From positions 1 through 64,000 of the forward strand of contig CAIRSA010000577.1 in assembly GCA_903881085.1 (NCBI GenBank): DNA of 64,000 nt, in the 5' to 3' direction. This document shows positions 43,202 through 52,285 of this stretch, in pieces. The position numbers were made by a program, and so were the translations under genes. The first letter of the stretch is position 1. The number at the start of each line of letters is the position of its first letter. This DNA comes from an uncultured Acidobacteriia bacterium (GTDB lineage: Bacteria > Acidobacteriota > Terriglobia > Bryobacterales > Bryobacteraceae). Below the pieces are notes generated by a model. That model saw nothing but the letters and a program-made list of their open reading frames with translations. It ran no database searches and was not told the origin of the DNA.

Positions 43202-43834
43202 ATGACCACGATGTCAAACCCCAATCCTGTTCCGGCTACAGACTTCGCCAACGTCGATGTCGGCTCCCCACAACTGCCTGGCTATGCCACGCCAAACGGA
43301 GGCGGCTGGGACCTCGTCGCGGGCGGCGCGGACATTTGGGAGACCGCCGACCAGTTTCACTTCGTCTTCCAGGAACTCCGTGGCGACTTCGACGTCGCAG
43401 TGCGAGTCGAAAGCTTCACACCGGCGCATCTGTATTCCAAGACCGGCCTGATGATGCGTGAGAACCTCGATACCTCGAGCGCCCATGTAATGTTCTTCGT
43501 CTTCTCAGACAACGAGCCGCGCAATAACAACCTTGGCGCTTACGAGATGCAGTTTCGTCCGCACGCCGGAGACAACTGCGAGGCCATCTATCCCGCAGTC
43601 AGGCCGCCAGCGCCGCCGGAGTTCCCTGCCGCCTTCCCGAACTCCTGGCTACGCGTGGCGCGGCGAGGCGATCAGTTCTCGGCGTATGTGTCGACCGATG
43701 GCCAGACCTGGAAGCTCTACGGCGAGAAGGTTCTGACGCTGGCAGAAACGCTGAAAGTTGGCCCAGCGCTGACGTCGCACAACACAGAATCACTAGCAAC
43801 GGCCTCATTCCGTGATTATAAGCAGTCCACTTAA
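43202..43834 (+). CDS. DUF1349-family concanavalin-like protein
   Basis: A 210-residue beta-sandwich protein: GGGWDLVAGGADIWETADQFH, FQELRGDFDVAVRVES and KTGLMMREN are marks of DUF1349 (regulation of enolase-like). No signal peptide is evident. Members are often parts of secreted carbohydrate enzymes; alone, the role is unknown. It starts a run with the aldo/keto reductase (6 bases) and symporter. Confidence 0.8.
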   Translation: MTTMSNPNPVPATDFANVDVGSPQLPGYATPNGGGWDLVAGGADIWETADQFHFVFQELRGDFDVAVRVESFTPAHLYSKTGLMMRENLDTSSAHVMFFVFSDNEPRNNNLGAYEMQFRPHAGDNCEAIYPAVRPPAPPEFPAAFPNSWLRVARRGDQFSAYVSTDGQTWKLYGEKVLTLAETLKVGPALTSHNTESLATASFRDYKQST

Positions 43835-43840
43835 AAACTC

Positions 43841-44746
43841 ATGAATCGAATCAAACTTACTCAACGCGGGCCTGAATTCTCCCGCCTCGTTTACGGCACG
43901 TGGCGGATACTCGACTCAGGCACGACCCCGCAGGAGATCAACCGCCGGCTGCACGCCTGCCTCGAACTCGGCATCACCACCATCGATACGGCCGAGATCT
44001 ATGGCATCTACGAAGTGGAGCGGGCGCTGGGCGCGGCACTCGCGCTGTCGCCAGGACTACGCGATAAGCTGGAGATCGTCACCAAGGCGGGCATTTACAT
44101 TCCCTGTCCTCAGCATCCCGAACGCCACACGGCGCATTACAATGCCACCGGTGCGCAACTCATCCGCAGTCTCGATGCGTCCCTGCGCCTGCTTGGCACC
44201 GACCGCATCGACCTCTTCCTGGTACATCGTCCGGACTGGCTGACCCGCGCCGACGACACGGCTGCCGGATTGAACGAGTTGTTACGCAGCGGTAAGATCG
44301 GCGCAGCGGGAGTATCGAATTACTCTGGCCCGCAGTTCGATCTGCTCAGCGCGCACATGGATCAGCCGCTGGTCACTAACCAGATTGAGTTCCACCTGCT
44401 GAACACTGAGCCGATCAACGACGGCACGCTGCACCAGTGCGAGAAACTCATGATGGCGCCCATGGCGTGGAGCCCGCTGGCACAAGGGCGGATCTTCGAT
44501 CCATTGAACCCCGCCGCGGTGCGACTGGCCGCGGCTGCCAGCAACATGGCTGACCGCTATGACGGAGCGAATCTGGAACAGTTGGCCTACGCGTGGATTC
44601 TGGCGCATCCATCTCATCCGCTGCCGGTCATCGGCACCAACAAACTGGAGCGGCTCAAGTCCGCCGCACAGTCCAACTCCATCGTGCTGGAACGCGAAGA
44701 CTGGTTTGCACTCTGGGAAGCGGCGCAGGGCCGCAAGATCCCATAA
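43841..44746 (+). CDS. Aldo/keto reductase (YdhF-like)
   Basis: A 301-residue NADPH-dependent TIM-barrel reductase: FSRLVYGTWRI, TTIDTAEIYGIYEVE (catalytic Asp and Tyr), KLEIVTKAGI (Lys), and DLFLVHRPD (His), so the Asp-Tyr-Lys-His tetrad is complete. It resembles E. coli YdhF. The substrate is probably a sugar or keto compound brought in by the symporter 11 bases downstream. Confidence 0.9.
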   Translation: MNRIKLTQRGPEFSRLVYGTWRILDSGTTPQEINRRLHACLELGITTIDTAEIYGIYEVERALGAALALSPGLRDKLEIVTKAGIYIPCPQHPERHTAHYNATGAQLIRSLDASLRLLGTDRIDLFLVHRPDWLTRADDTAAGLNELLRSGKIGAAGVSNYSGPQFDLLSAHMDQPLVTNQIEFHLLNTEPINDGTLHQCEKLMMAPMAWSPLAQGRIFDPLNPAAVRLAAAASNMADRYDGANLEQLAYAWILAHPSHPLPVIGTNKLERLKSAAQSNSIVLEREDWFALWEAAQGRKIP

Positions 44747-44757
44747 ACGGCCACCCG

Positions 44758-46449
44758 ATGCAGCCAACACTTCAGTTCGCGGACTACATTGTTTTCGGCC
44801 TCTATTTCCTCATCGTATCCGGATATGGCATTTGGATCTATACGAAGAAGAAGGCCGCCTCGGCCTCGTCGAAGGACTACTTCCTGGCCGAAGGCACTCT
44901 CACCTGGTGGGCCATCGGCGCCTCGCTCATCGCTTCCAACATCTCCGCCGAACAGATGATCGGCATGAGCGGTTCCGGCTTCAAGATGGGCTTGGCCATC
45001 GCCACTTACGAATGGCTGGCGGCGGCCACACTGCTCATCGTGGCGGTGTTTTTCATGCCGGTGTATCTGACCAACAAGATCTACACCATGCCGCAGTTCC
45101 TGCGCGAACGTTACAACGGCACGGTGGCGATGATCATGGCGGTCTTCTGGCTGCTGCTTTATGTGGTGGTGAACCTGACGTCGATTCTTTATCTCGGTGC
45201 GCTCGCCATCAATGCAATCTCTGGCCTCGATCTCAACGTGTGCATGATCGGGCTCGCGCTCTTTGCGCTGGTTATCACGCTGGGCGGCATGAAAGTCATC
45301 GGCTACACTGACGTCATCCAAGTGTTCTTTCTTGTCCTGGGAGGTCTGGTCACCACCTATCTCGCCCTCGGTTTGGTCTCAGAAAAGTTTGCGACCACCG
45401 GAGTCATCAATGGCTTCAACCTGACGATGACCCACGCCAGCGATCACTTTCACATGATCCTGAACCGCGACAATCCGAACTACCTCGATCTGCCCGGCCT
45501 GACCGTGGTGATTGGCGGAATGTGGATTGGCCACCTGAATTATTGGGGCTGCAATCAATACATCACGCAGCGTGCGCTGGGCGCCAGCCTGCCTACGGCG
45601 CGCAATGGCCTGCTGTTTGCATCATTTTTGAAGCTGCTGATGCCGGTGATTGTTGTGCTGCCGGGCATTGCCGCCTATGTCCTGTATCAACAGGGCAGCT
45701 TCCATAACGAGATGCTGATGGGTGGAAAAATCAATCCAGACAAAGCCTACCCAGTGTTGCTAAACCTTCTGCCGACGGGCATGAAGGGTCTGGCCTTTGC
45801 CGCGCTCACCGCGGCGGTTGTGGCCTCGCTGGCCGGCAAGGCGAACAGCATCTCTACCATCTTCACGCTCGATATCTACAAGCGCTACCTCCACCCTGAG
45901 GTGGACGAGAAGCAGGTGGTATGGATCGGCAAGTGCGTGATCGTCGTCGCCATGGCCATCGCCATCCTGATTGCGCCGCATCTGGGCATCGATAAAGAGG
46001 GCGGCTTCCAGTTCATCCAGAAGTACACCGGGTTCGTCAGCCCGGGAATCTTCGCCATGTTTATCATGGGTTTCTTCTGGAAGCGAACCACCTCCAACGC
46101 GGCGCTCTTCGCCACGCTGGGTGGCTTTGCCGGTTCCTGTTTGCTTGAATTTCTTCCGCGCTGGATGGATCTTTCCTGGCTCGCCGCTTTCGGCTTCACC
46201 AAGCTAAACGAGGCTGGCGTCTATGAGATTCCTTTCCTGGATCGCATGGAGATCGTGTTCCTGTTCTGCGTGGTTGGCATGATCCTGATCAGTCTGATGG
46301 GTCAACGGCCGGCCGCTCCGGGCGGCCATAACTCCGCAGGCACTGCGCTGTTGGTGGATACGTCGCTATTCAAAACGACGAATGGATTCCTGGTGGGCGC
46401 TTTGATTGTGTACGGCGTTCTGGTGGCCCTGTATATCGTCTTTTGGTAG
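44758..46449 (+). CDS. Sodium:solute symporter, SglT-like
   Basis: A 563-residue inner-membrane protein of the SSS family with about 14 helices. The ATG at 44758 starts QFADYIVFGLYFLIVSGYGI; the frame is open upstream but overlaps the reductase. SKDYFLAEGTLTWWAIGASL, NISAEQMIGMSG and NYWGCNQYITQRAL are typical of Na+/galactose-type symporters. It is the last gene of the DUF1349-reductase-symporter run, pointing to uptake and reduction of a sugar-like compound. Confidence 0.88.
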   Translation: MQPTLQFADYIVFGLYFLIVSGYGIWIYTKKKAASASSKDYFLAEGTLTWWAIGASLIASNISAEQMIGMSGSGFKMGLAIATYEWLAAATLLIVAVFFMPVYLTNKIYTMPQFLRERYNGTVAMIMAVFWLLLYVVVNLTSILYLGALAINAISGLDLNVCMIGLALFALVITLGGMKVIGYTDVIQVFFLVLGGLVTTYLALGLVSEKFATTGVINGFNLTMTHASDHFHMILNRDNPNYLDLPGLTVVIGGMWIGHLNYWGCNQYITQRALGASLPTARNGLLFASFLKLLMPVIVVLPGIAAYVLYQQGSFHNEMLMGGKINPDKAYPVLLNLLPTGMKGLAFAALTAAVVASLAGKANSISTIFTLDIYKRYLHPEVDEKQVVWIGKCVIVVAMAIAILIAPHLGIDKEGGFQFIQKYTGFVSPGIFAMFIMGFFWKRTTSNAALFATLGGFAGSCLLEFLPRWMDLSWLAAFGFTKLNEAGVYEIPFLDRMEIVFLFCVVGMILISLMGQRPAAPGGHNSAGTALLVDTSLFKTTNGFLVGALIVYGVLVALYIVFW

Positions 46450-46640
46450 CCGCTGCGGTCGTGGGGCGAGCCGGATCCGTGGCCGTCCACTACGATTCAG
46501 ATTCTTGATCGGAAAGGTGCGCCGGAGCGGATGCATTTCGGGGAGTTCCGCTAGGCTGCGGGCGTTGGGACAAATGCCCGCTTCGTGCATTGGTGAACTA
46601 CTGTAGGCCCGCCAGCAGAGTCCATGGCAGCGGGTTCGCA

Positions 46641-46772
46641 AAGCGGGCGGACGAAGCGCTCCGTCTCTTCGATTACCAATGCGGGCCGCTCTTTCTGAAT
46701 GTAATGGTGGCTGCCTGTGGGTTTAGTCACAGGTTGTTCAATCCGGCTCCGCCGGTGGCCGCGCTCTTGCAC
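46641..46772 (-). pseudogene. C-terminal remnant of an alpha/beta hydrolase
   Basis: The minus strand encodes TKPTGSHHYIQKERPALVIE followed by ETERFVRPL, which matches the end of haloalkane-dehalogenase-like alpha/beta hydrolases (the His of the triad in GSHH, then the last helix). Upstream codons do not continue the fold, and the rest of the enzyme is missing, so this is a fragment. Confidence 0.55.
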
Positions 46773-46851
46773 CAGTGGTTTGAGTATCAGATTGCGCTCA
46801 ATAGCGAATCCCGAGCAGGTGTTCTAAGTCGCCTGGGTTCGGGTCTCAAGA

Positions 46852-47275
46852 TTGCAGGTCAGGCTCCCCGGCCCGCACGAAGACCAATTCCTTGGCCTGA
46901 CAAGAAGTGAGGTCGAGGGGTTTTTCGGCGAGCAACGGGGCCAGCTAGAATTGCTGACGATGTTTAAGATCCTCGCAACGACGGAAGCGGTTTTGAGGAT
47001 CGACTTTCAGACCCTTGTCACAGCGCGAAAGAAGGATCCCCTCTCACGACGCCTCCGCGATCTCGACAGGACCCACGGTGACAAGATCCGCCTGGATGAG
47101 GATATCCTGGTCGCGATGAAAGAGGAGGGCTCTGCGACAGCGATCGCGGCCTTCCGGGGCGCTGAAAATCGTCCATTGGCTAACCCATGGGCGGCACTGG
47201 CAGCCAAAGCTCGGCCGCAGCTACGCGCCAAGCGATGTCTTCGATATCTCACGTGACTTGATCGCGTCGATCCCA
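46852..47275 (+). pseudogene. Frameshifted HEPN-like conserved protein
   Basis: The first part reads DQFLGLTRSEVEGFFGEQRG, then LELLTMFKILATTEAVLRID and LSRRLRDLDRTHGDKIRLDE; it is a conserved type I recall from other bacteria. At about 47160 the frame changes: two bases seem lost, and the continuation ALKIVHWLTHGRHWQPKLGR followed by SYAPSDVFDISRDL is in the next frame. The WLTHGRHW part with a preceding Arg resembles the R-x4-6-H motif of HEPN RNases, so the family may be HEPN-like; that link is my inference. Confidence 0.6.
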
Positions 47276-47363
47276 TTCCTGATGTGTCGCCAAATACGAT
47301 GCTCTGGGCCAGCAGGCCTGAACCGGCGATTGCCTCGCCGCCTTCAAAGAATAAAAACACTAC

Positions 47364-47392
47364 TTGACACTGTCACAAAAAGAGCGCATCAT
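47364..47392 (+). promoter_or_regulatory. Promoter and palindromic operator candidate of the MerR-vWA operon
   Basis: TTGACA (47364-47369) is followed after 17 bases by CATCAT (47387-47392, four of six matches). The -35 overlaps the palindrome TGACA-C-TGTCA (47365-47375). A repressor bound there would block the promoter. The MerR-type gene starts at 47419 and may bind here, but MerR sites usually lie between -35 and -10, so the binder is uncertain. Confidence 0.45.
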
Positions 47393-47418
47393 GAGTTTGT
47401 CTTAGGAACGTTCTTGCA

Positions 47419-47832
47419 ATGAACACGCACCAAACCCTCACGCTCGCGGAACTGGCGGATCAAACCGGGCTCGCCGCCCGCACCATCCGCTTCTACATCG
47501 CCCGCGGCTTACTCGACGGACCTACCGTCGCCGGACGTGGGGCAGTCTACACGCAAGAACATCTCGCACGCCTGCGGCAGATTCAGCAGCTGCAGGCGGG
47601 CGGCGCAACCCTCAACGAAATCGCGTTTCAAGTCCGCAACGAGAGCATTGCCCCGACGCTTCCCGCGCCAGTGTCCTTGCAGGGGTATGCTTTGACGAGC
47701 GATGTTACCGTCCTCGTCCGAGGCGGAGTGCCGCCGTGGCGTATGCACCAGATTCGCGCGGCCTTGCAGGAGTTTGCGTCGCGTTTACAGGAAATCGAAA
47801 AGACCAAGAAAACACAGGAGGAGACTGAATGA
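47419..47832 (+). CDS. MerR-family regulator
   Basis: A 137-residue DNA-binding protein. The N-terminal winged HTH of MerR is clear: LTLAELADQTGLAARTIRFY and YIARGLLDGPTVAGRGAVYT, then HLARLRQIQQLQAGGATLNE. The C-terminal half has a predicted beta segment (TSDVTVLVRGGVPPW) and a coiled-coil end rich in Lys/Glu; no Cys pair for metals is present. It overlaps the VIT/vWA gene by four bases (ATGA), so it probably controls that gene and its own. Confidence 0.88.
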   Translation: MNTHQTLTLAELADQTGLAARTIRFYIARGLLDGPTVAGRGAVYTQEHLARLRQIQQLQAGGATLNEIAFQVRNESIAPTLPAPVSLQGYALTSDVTVLVRGGVPPWRMHQIRAALQEFASRLQEIEKTKKTQEETE

Positions 47833-50213
47833 CACCCGCGCCCGCATCACATCGTTTCGAGGCTATCGCCGCCGCTACCGGCGAGCCGGTCAAGCTCGCC
47901 ATGCAGGAGCTCTGCCTGGGCGGCAATCTGCTGCCCGCCGGCGCGCGCCTCGCGGTGCGCCACAAGTTCTGTTCCGCCGAGACCGAACCGCTCGAAGTCG
48001 TCTACTGCTTTGCTCTTCCGCGCGACGCAGCCTTGCGCAGCTTCGAAATCCACGGCCCCAACTACCATGCGCACTCCGATCTCAAGCCGGTGCAGGAAGC
48101 CGTCCAGCGCTACGAGCAGGGGCTCGAACAGGGCCACATGGCGACACTTGCCCGCCAGTACGGCGACGGACTCATCAACCTCTCCGTCGGCAATCTCAAG
48201 CCCGGCGAGGAAGTCACCGTGACGCTTGAAATCATAGCCGGAGTTGATCTCACCGATGACGGCTTCCGTTTCCGATTCCCGTTCACCCTCGCCCCGTCCT
48301 ATCACTCCCAGGCACTCGCCTACGAATCGGAGCCCGGCGCCGCCGAGATTGAGCTGCCTGCGGCCCAGTTCGGCGACCTGATGCTCCCGCAGTTCCGCGC
48401 CAGCGCCAAAGGACTACATCGCTGCTTCTTCGATCTCTCCGTCCGCATGCCGGGCGAGATCGAAGAAATCTCATCTCCGTCTCACGCCATCCGCGTCCGG
48501 CGCGTGGGCAGCGGCGAATCGGCGATCTCCCTCGCCCCAGCCGCTGACGTGCCGGACCGCGACCTGGTTCTTGACATCAAGCGCCAAATCGTCGAGCCGC
48601 TCGTGCTCGCCGGCGCAGGCGAGTCCGGCACGCGCCACTTCGCCGCGCTGATTCCGTCCCCTGCGTTCGGCGAACCCAAGCCGCAGCCGCGCTCTGTCGC
48701 CTTCCTCATCGACCGTTCCGGCTCCATGGAGGGCGAACCGATCATTCAGGCACGCAAAGCCGTCGCCGCGTGCCTCGCCGCCCTCGAACCTGGAGACTCC
48801 TTCGGCATCGTCGCCTTTGCCAGTGAATCGGAGGCCTTCCATGATAAGCTCGTCAAAGCCACCCCCGATAACCGCCGCGCGGCCGCCAGGTATCTCGAAA
48901 CCATCGACGCGCACGGCAGTACCGAACTCACTGCCGGAGTGCAGGCAGCGGCCAAACTTCTCTCTGCCACCGCGGGCGACATTTTTGTACTTACCGACGG
49001 TCAGGTCTTTGGCGTGGAGCCGATCATCGCCTCAGCCCGTGCCACCGGCATCCGCCTGCACACCCTCGGCATCGGAAGCGCAAGCCAGGACCGCTTCTTG
49101 ACGCTCCTCGCCCGAGAGACCGGCGGCATCTCCCGCTTCGTCACCGCCCGCGAGCGCGTCGATCTTGCTGCTGTCGATCTCTTCGCCTCAGCCTCCGCGC
49201 CCATCGCTACCGGACTCAAAGTCTCAGGCCCGCGGATCGAACCCGCACCCGCTGATGCCGTCTTCCCCGGCCGCCCGCTGCTTCTCTATGGCGAAGTGAC
49301 AGCGCCTGCGATCGAACTCGAATGGAACGGCGGATCGCGCTCCATCACGATTCCCTCCGTCGACAACAGCACAGGCGAAACCCTCCGCCTTCTTCGGGGA
49401 TCGCGCCTCATCACTGACGCCGAAGCGCGCGTCCTCCCCGACTCATCAAAGCCGGAAAACCGCAAAACCGCTGAGCGCATGGATAAATACCTGGAGCGGC
49501 TCAGTAAAGATTACGGTCTCGCCAGCCGCCGCATGGCCCTCGTCGCAGTCGTCGAGCGCGAAGGCGACCGTCCGGGCGCACCGCCATCGACGCGGGTGGT
49601 TCCGGTCAAGCAGCCACAAGATACGAGTTTTGCCGAGATATTCGCCGCACCCCCGTCGTTCAGCCAGTTGGCGCTCGCTCCGGCGGCGATGCCGATGTTG
49701 CCTCCTCCGCCACCTTCGCCACAGGCTGCAGGTGCGCCCAGCGATTTCACGCGCATGTTCAAGGCAGTTCCTGTCACCAGCAGCAGCACTGCGGGATCCA
49801 CAGTGGGCGGCGTCTTCAATGCAATCGGCTCAATAGCCGGCAAGCTGCTCTCCAAAGAAAAAGCCGCTGAGACAAAGCAGACCAATCAGCAGGCGGAAAC
49901 TGCGGTCGACCTGGTATCGCGCCTCGAAGGGGACGGCGGGATGCCCGGCGCAAATCAGGAAGAGCGCGTCCTCACGACGTTGACTGCACTGCTCGCTCTT
50001 CTTACCGACGGCCACACCCTCACCACGGGTGCGCTGCGCATTCACGTCAAACGCATGATTGCCTGGCTCGAATCTGGCGCAACAAAAGCGCTCCCGGCGG
50101 ACCGCCGCAAGGTCGCGGAAAAAGCGCTTGCCCGCATCAAGGCCGGCCAACCGGCCGCGGGCGACTGGCTTAAGCCCAAACCAACCTGGAACCGCATCGA
50201 AAAGGCGCTCTAG
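47829..50213 (+). CDS. Cytoplasmic VIT and vWA domain protein
   Basis: A 794-residue protein without signal peptide. A VIT domain (about 15-150, with CFALPRDAALRSFEIHGPNY and ARQYGDGLINLSVGNLKPGE) precedes a vWA domain (285-455) with an intact MIDAS: D295-R-S297-G-S299, then ELTAGV and LTDG. A Pro/Ala linker (about 590-640) and a C-terminal helical part (720-794) follow. The build is like inter-alpha-trypsin inhibitor heavy chains and bacterial VIT/vWA proteins, but those are mostly exported with a sortase or signal; this one is not. Coupled to a MerR regulator. Function unknown; it may be a Mg2+-dependent scaffold. Confidence 0.85.
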   Translation: MTPAPASHRFEAIAAATGEPVKLAMQELCLGGNLLPAGARLAVRHKFCSAETEPLEVVYCFALPRDAALRSFEIHGPNYHAHSDLKPVQEAVQRYEQGLEQGHMATLARQYGDGLINLSVGNLKPGEEVTVTLEIIAGVDLTDDGFRFRFPFTLAPSYHSQALAYESEPGAAEIELPAAQFGDLMLPQFRASAKGLHRCFFDLSVRMPGEIEEISSPSHAIRVRRVGSGESAISLAPAADVPDRDLVLDIKRQIVEPLVLAGAGESGTRHFAALIPSPAFGEPKPQPRSVAFLIDRSGSMEGEPIIQARKAVAACLAALEPGDSFGIVAFASESEAFHDKLVKATPDNRRAAARYLETIDAHGSTELTAGVQAAAKLLSATAGDIFVLTDGQVFGVEPIIASARATGIRLHTLGIGSASQDRFLTLLARETGGISRFVTARERVDLAAVDLFASASAPIATGLKVSGPRIEPAPADAVFPGRPLLLYGEVTAPAIELEWNGGSRSITIPSVDNSTGETLRLLRGSRLITDAEARVLPDSSKPENRKTAERMDKYLERLSKDYGLASRRMALVAVVEREGDRPGAPPSTRVVPVKQPQDTSFAEIFAAPPSFSQLALAPAAMPMLPPPPPSPQAAGAPSDFTRMFKAVPVTSSSTAGSTVGGVFNAIGSIAGKLLSKEKAAETKQTNQQAETAVDLVSRLEGDGGMPGANQEERVLTTLTALLALLTDGHTLTTGALRIHVKRMIAWLESGATKALPADRRKVAEKALARIKAGQPAAGDWLKPKPTWNRIEKAL

Positions 50214-50583
50214 AACAATGCCACATGTTTGTTCCAATTGCACACGTGAATCGTCGACGCCAAACTCGACACCGCAGTGTTTTCAAGGGTGGGGAGGGCA
50301 ATTTGTCTGCCCTGACTAATTCTAAGTTGACCTCGCCCTCATTGACGCGGCTTCCCAATGCGTCGAAAATGGCGGAACACCTGGAGTTTCTTGTTCTACT
50401 CGCAAACGCTATGTGGCATTGGGCTGTAGCCCCGTGGCCATCAACTTCGAGTACAACATAGTCCACTTGGAATCCGCGTAAACGCCGGCCGGCTTGTTCA
50501 GACACATTCCCCTGGATGATCCGAACCTCAAGTTGGCCGCATATCTCCCGAAGCAGCCTCGCGTCTATAAAGACTATTTTGTC
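50214..50583. other. Gap with a hairpin repeat and no assigned gene
   Basis: The gap holds a small inverted repeat (AGGGCA / TGCCCT, 50295-50300 and 50308-50313) next to an 18-base word (CGCAGTGTTTTCAAGGGT, 50273-50290) that recurs as its exact complement at 63362-63379. A minus-strand frame is open across most of the gap but runs through the repeat and has no recognisable product. No other content is seen. Confidence 0.6.
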
Positions 50584-50612
50584 TTGACATCTACATGCGC
50601 ATATGTTCATAT
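50584..50612 (+). promoter_or_regulatory. ArsR operon promoter with palindromic operator
   Basis: A perfect TTGACA (50584-50589) lies upstream of the AT-rich word ATATG-TT-CATAT (50601-50612), a 5-2-5 palindrome of the kind bound by ArsR/SmtB regulators, placed over the likely -10 region (TATAGA at 50610 or TTCATA at 50606). The ArsR ATG follows at 50619, so autorepression is likely. Confidence 0.6.
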
Positions 50613-50618
50613 AGATAC

Positions 50619-50951
50619 ATGAGCATCTTAACGCCAGATCAGCTCGAAGCAATCGCCGCTCGATTCCGTGCCCTGGGCGATCCGTGCCGGCTACGAATCC
50701 TCTCGTATGTAATGCAAGGCGAACGGTCGGTGAGTGAGGTCATCGAAGAGGTTGGCTCCAGCCAATCGAACGTGTCGCGTCACCTACAGGCCCTTTACAG
50801 TGCAGGCATGGTGGAGCGCCGCAGAGACGGCAATAGTATTTACTATTCGGTCACAGATCCAATGATTTTGGAATTGTGCAAACTGATGTGCAAATGCGCC
50901 GAGCGCGACGCAAAGCAAGCCTACAAAAAGCTGTCGGGGAGAACCGCATGA
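50619..50951 (+). CDS. ArsR-family transcriptional regulator
   Basis: A 110-residue winged-helix repressor starting at the ATG at 50619 (an upstream in-frame ATG at 50595 would lie in the promoter). ARFRALGDPCRLRILSYVM, VGSSQSNVSRHLQALYSAGM and VERRRDGNSIYYSVTDP are family hallmarks. Two Cys (in LCKLMCKC near the C-terminus, in all three) could sense metal or redox state. Its stop overlaps the TolC start (ATGA), so it heads and probably represses the five-gene efflux operon. Confidence 0.92.
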   Translation: MSILTPDQLEAIAARFRALGDPCRLRILSYVMQGERSVSEVIEEVGSSQSNVSRHLQALYSAGMVERRRDGNSIYYSVTDPMILELCKLMCKCAERDAKQAYKKLSGRTA

Positions 50952-52285
50952 TTGGAAATTTGTTGGCATTGGCGGCCTGTTTTTCTTCAGCGCTTGCCGC
51001 AGAAAGGCTATCGCTAACTGACGCCGTCTCCATGGCGATGAAGAAACATCCGCTGATCGAAGCCGTCGAGGCCGAACAGCGGGCCGCGGCGCATCGCGTG
51101 GAGCAGGCCCGTGGCGGATTGCTTCCGCGAGTGAACTATAGCGAGTCCTATCAAGTGGGAAACAATCCAGTCTTCGCCTTCAGCACGCTGCTCTCGCAGC
51201 GCCGCTTCACCGCCGCGAATTTCGATATCGGCCAGCTGAATCATCCCGACCCTACCAGCAACTTCCAATCGCAGTTGACCGTGGATCAACCGATTTACGA
51301 TGGCCGGCAAACCAGGCTCAACACACAATCGGCGACACTACGCAAGACCATGACGGCTGAACAGGAACGCCACGCCCGAATGCAGATCACCGCAGGCGTG
51401 GTGCAGGCATACTTCGGAACGGCGCTCGCCGCATCTGGACTGGGTGTCGCAAAAGATGCCGTGAAATCCGCCGAGGCCAGCCTGAAGCGGGCTGAAATAG
51501 TCCGGTCCGCGGGAATGTCGACCGACGCCGCCGTTCTCACCCTTCGTGTTCATCTTGCGTCCGTGCGCGAGCAGGAGATCCGCCGCACCTACGATCTTGA
51601 AGTGGCCCGGGCAGCGCTTGCCGAAGCAATGGGCGTGACGCCTGGCTCCGAATACGACCTTGCCACGCCATTGGCTGAGATCACAACGGCCAGTCCGGTC
51701 CTTGACGAACTACAAAAGAAGGCTGGCGAAGGGCGGCCCGAAATGCGCCAGGCGAAACTTGCCATGGAACTGGCGGAGAACCAATCGGCTACTGCCAGGT
51801 CCGCGATGCTACCGCAAATCGGCGCGCGGGCGATGATCGAAGCGGACCGCGAAAAGTTCGTCACCGGAGGCAGCGGCAACTGGTTCTTCGCCGCAACTCT
51901 CAAATGGAACTTATTCAACGGCCACGCCGACAAGGAACGAATCAGCGAAACCGTCGAGGGGATGGCAAGCGCCAGAGCCCAATCGCGTCAGGTTTCATCC
52001 ACGATCCGGCTCGAAGCGCATCGCGCCTACGCCAATTGGAAGGGCGCGTGCGAGCGGATCAAAGTCGCGAAGGAAGCGACAGGCATGTCCGCCGAAAGCC
52101 TCCGTATCACCAAGAACCGGTATGAAGCCGGGCTCACCACAGTGACCGATTTGCTGCAGCAGGAAACCGCCAGTTTAGAATCGCAGACCAGGTTGTTGGC
52201 CGCCATCTACGACCAGCGCATGGCAGCGGCCGGGATGGAGTTGGTCGCAGGCACGCTTTCAGGAGATTCCGATGTCCTCAAATAA
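50948..52285 (+). CDS. TolC-family outer-membrane efflux channel
   Basis: A 445-residue exported protein starting at the ATG at 50948 (MIGNLLALAACFSSALAAE is the signal peptide). Two long helical repeats typical of TolC/OprM follow: ALTDAVSMAMKKHPL-like opening (LSLTDAVSMAMKKHPLIEAV cut) and, in the second half, the ITKNRYEAGLTTVTDLLQQE motif. It forms the outer-membrane exit of the tripartite RND pump encoded next. It overlaps the MFP gene by 14 bases. Confidence 0.9.
   Translation: MIGNLLALAACFSSALAAERLSLTDAVSMAMKKHPLIEAVEAEQRAAAHRVEQARGGLLPRVNYSESYQVGNNPVFAFSTLLSQRRFTAANFDIGQLNHPDPTSNFQSQLTVDQPIYDGRQTRLNTQSATLRKTMTAEQERHARMQITAGVVQAYFGTALAASGLGVAKDAVKSAEASLKRAEIVRSAGMSTDAAVLTLRVHLASVREQEIRRTYDLEVARAALAEAMGVTPGSEYDLATPLAEITTASPVLDELQKKAGEGRPEMRQAKLAMELAENQSATARSAMLPQIGARAMIEADREKFVTGGSGNWFFAATLKWNLFNGHADKERISETVEGMASARAQSRQVSSTIRLEAHRAYANWKGACERIKVAKEATGMSAESLRITKNRYEAGLTTVTDLLQQETASLESQTRLLAAIYDQRMAAAGMELVAGTLSGDSDVLK

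Larger units (their letters stand above)
46450..47363. other. Decayed intergenic region with two gene remnants
   Basis: This 0.9-kb stretch has no intact gene. It holds an alpha/beta-hydrolase C-terminal remnant (46641-46772, minus) and a frameshifted HEPN-like gene (46852-47275, plus). Between and around them no open frame with recognisable content is seen. It separates the symporter operon from the MerR-vWA operon and looks like old insertion or deletion debris, though no transposase is left. Confidence 0.6.

Noticed and set aside
46590..46910. A plus-strand frame of 106 codons in the decayed region
   Set aside because: The same DNA on the minus strand shows the hydrolase remnant; the plus frame has no motif and crosses into the HEPN-like remnant in the wrong frame.
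50170..50652. A minus-strand frame of 160 codons in the gap before the ArsR gene
   Set aside because: It runs through a dispersed repeat and the ArsR promoter and into the end of the VIT/vWA gene, has no ribosome-binding site and no recognisable motif. It is treated as chance, with low certainty because a central piece looks protein-like.
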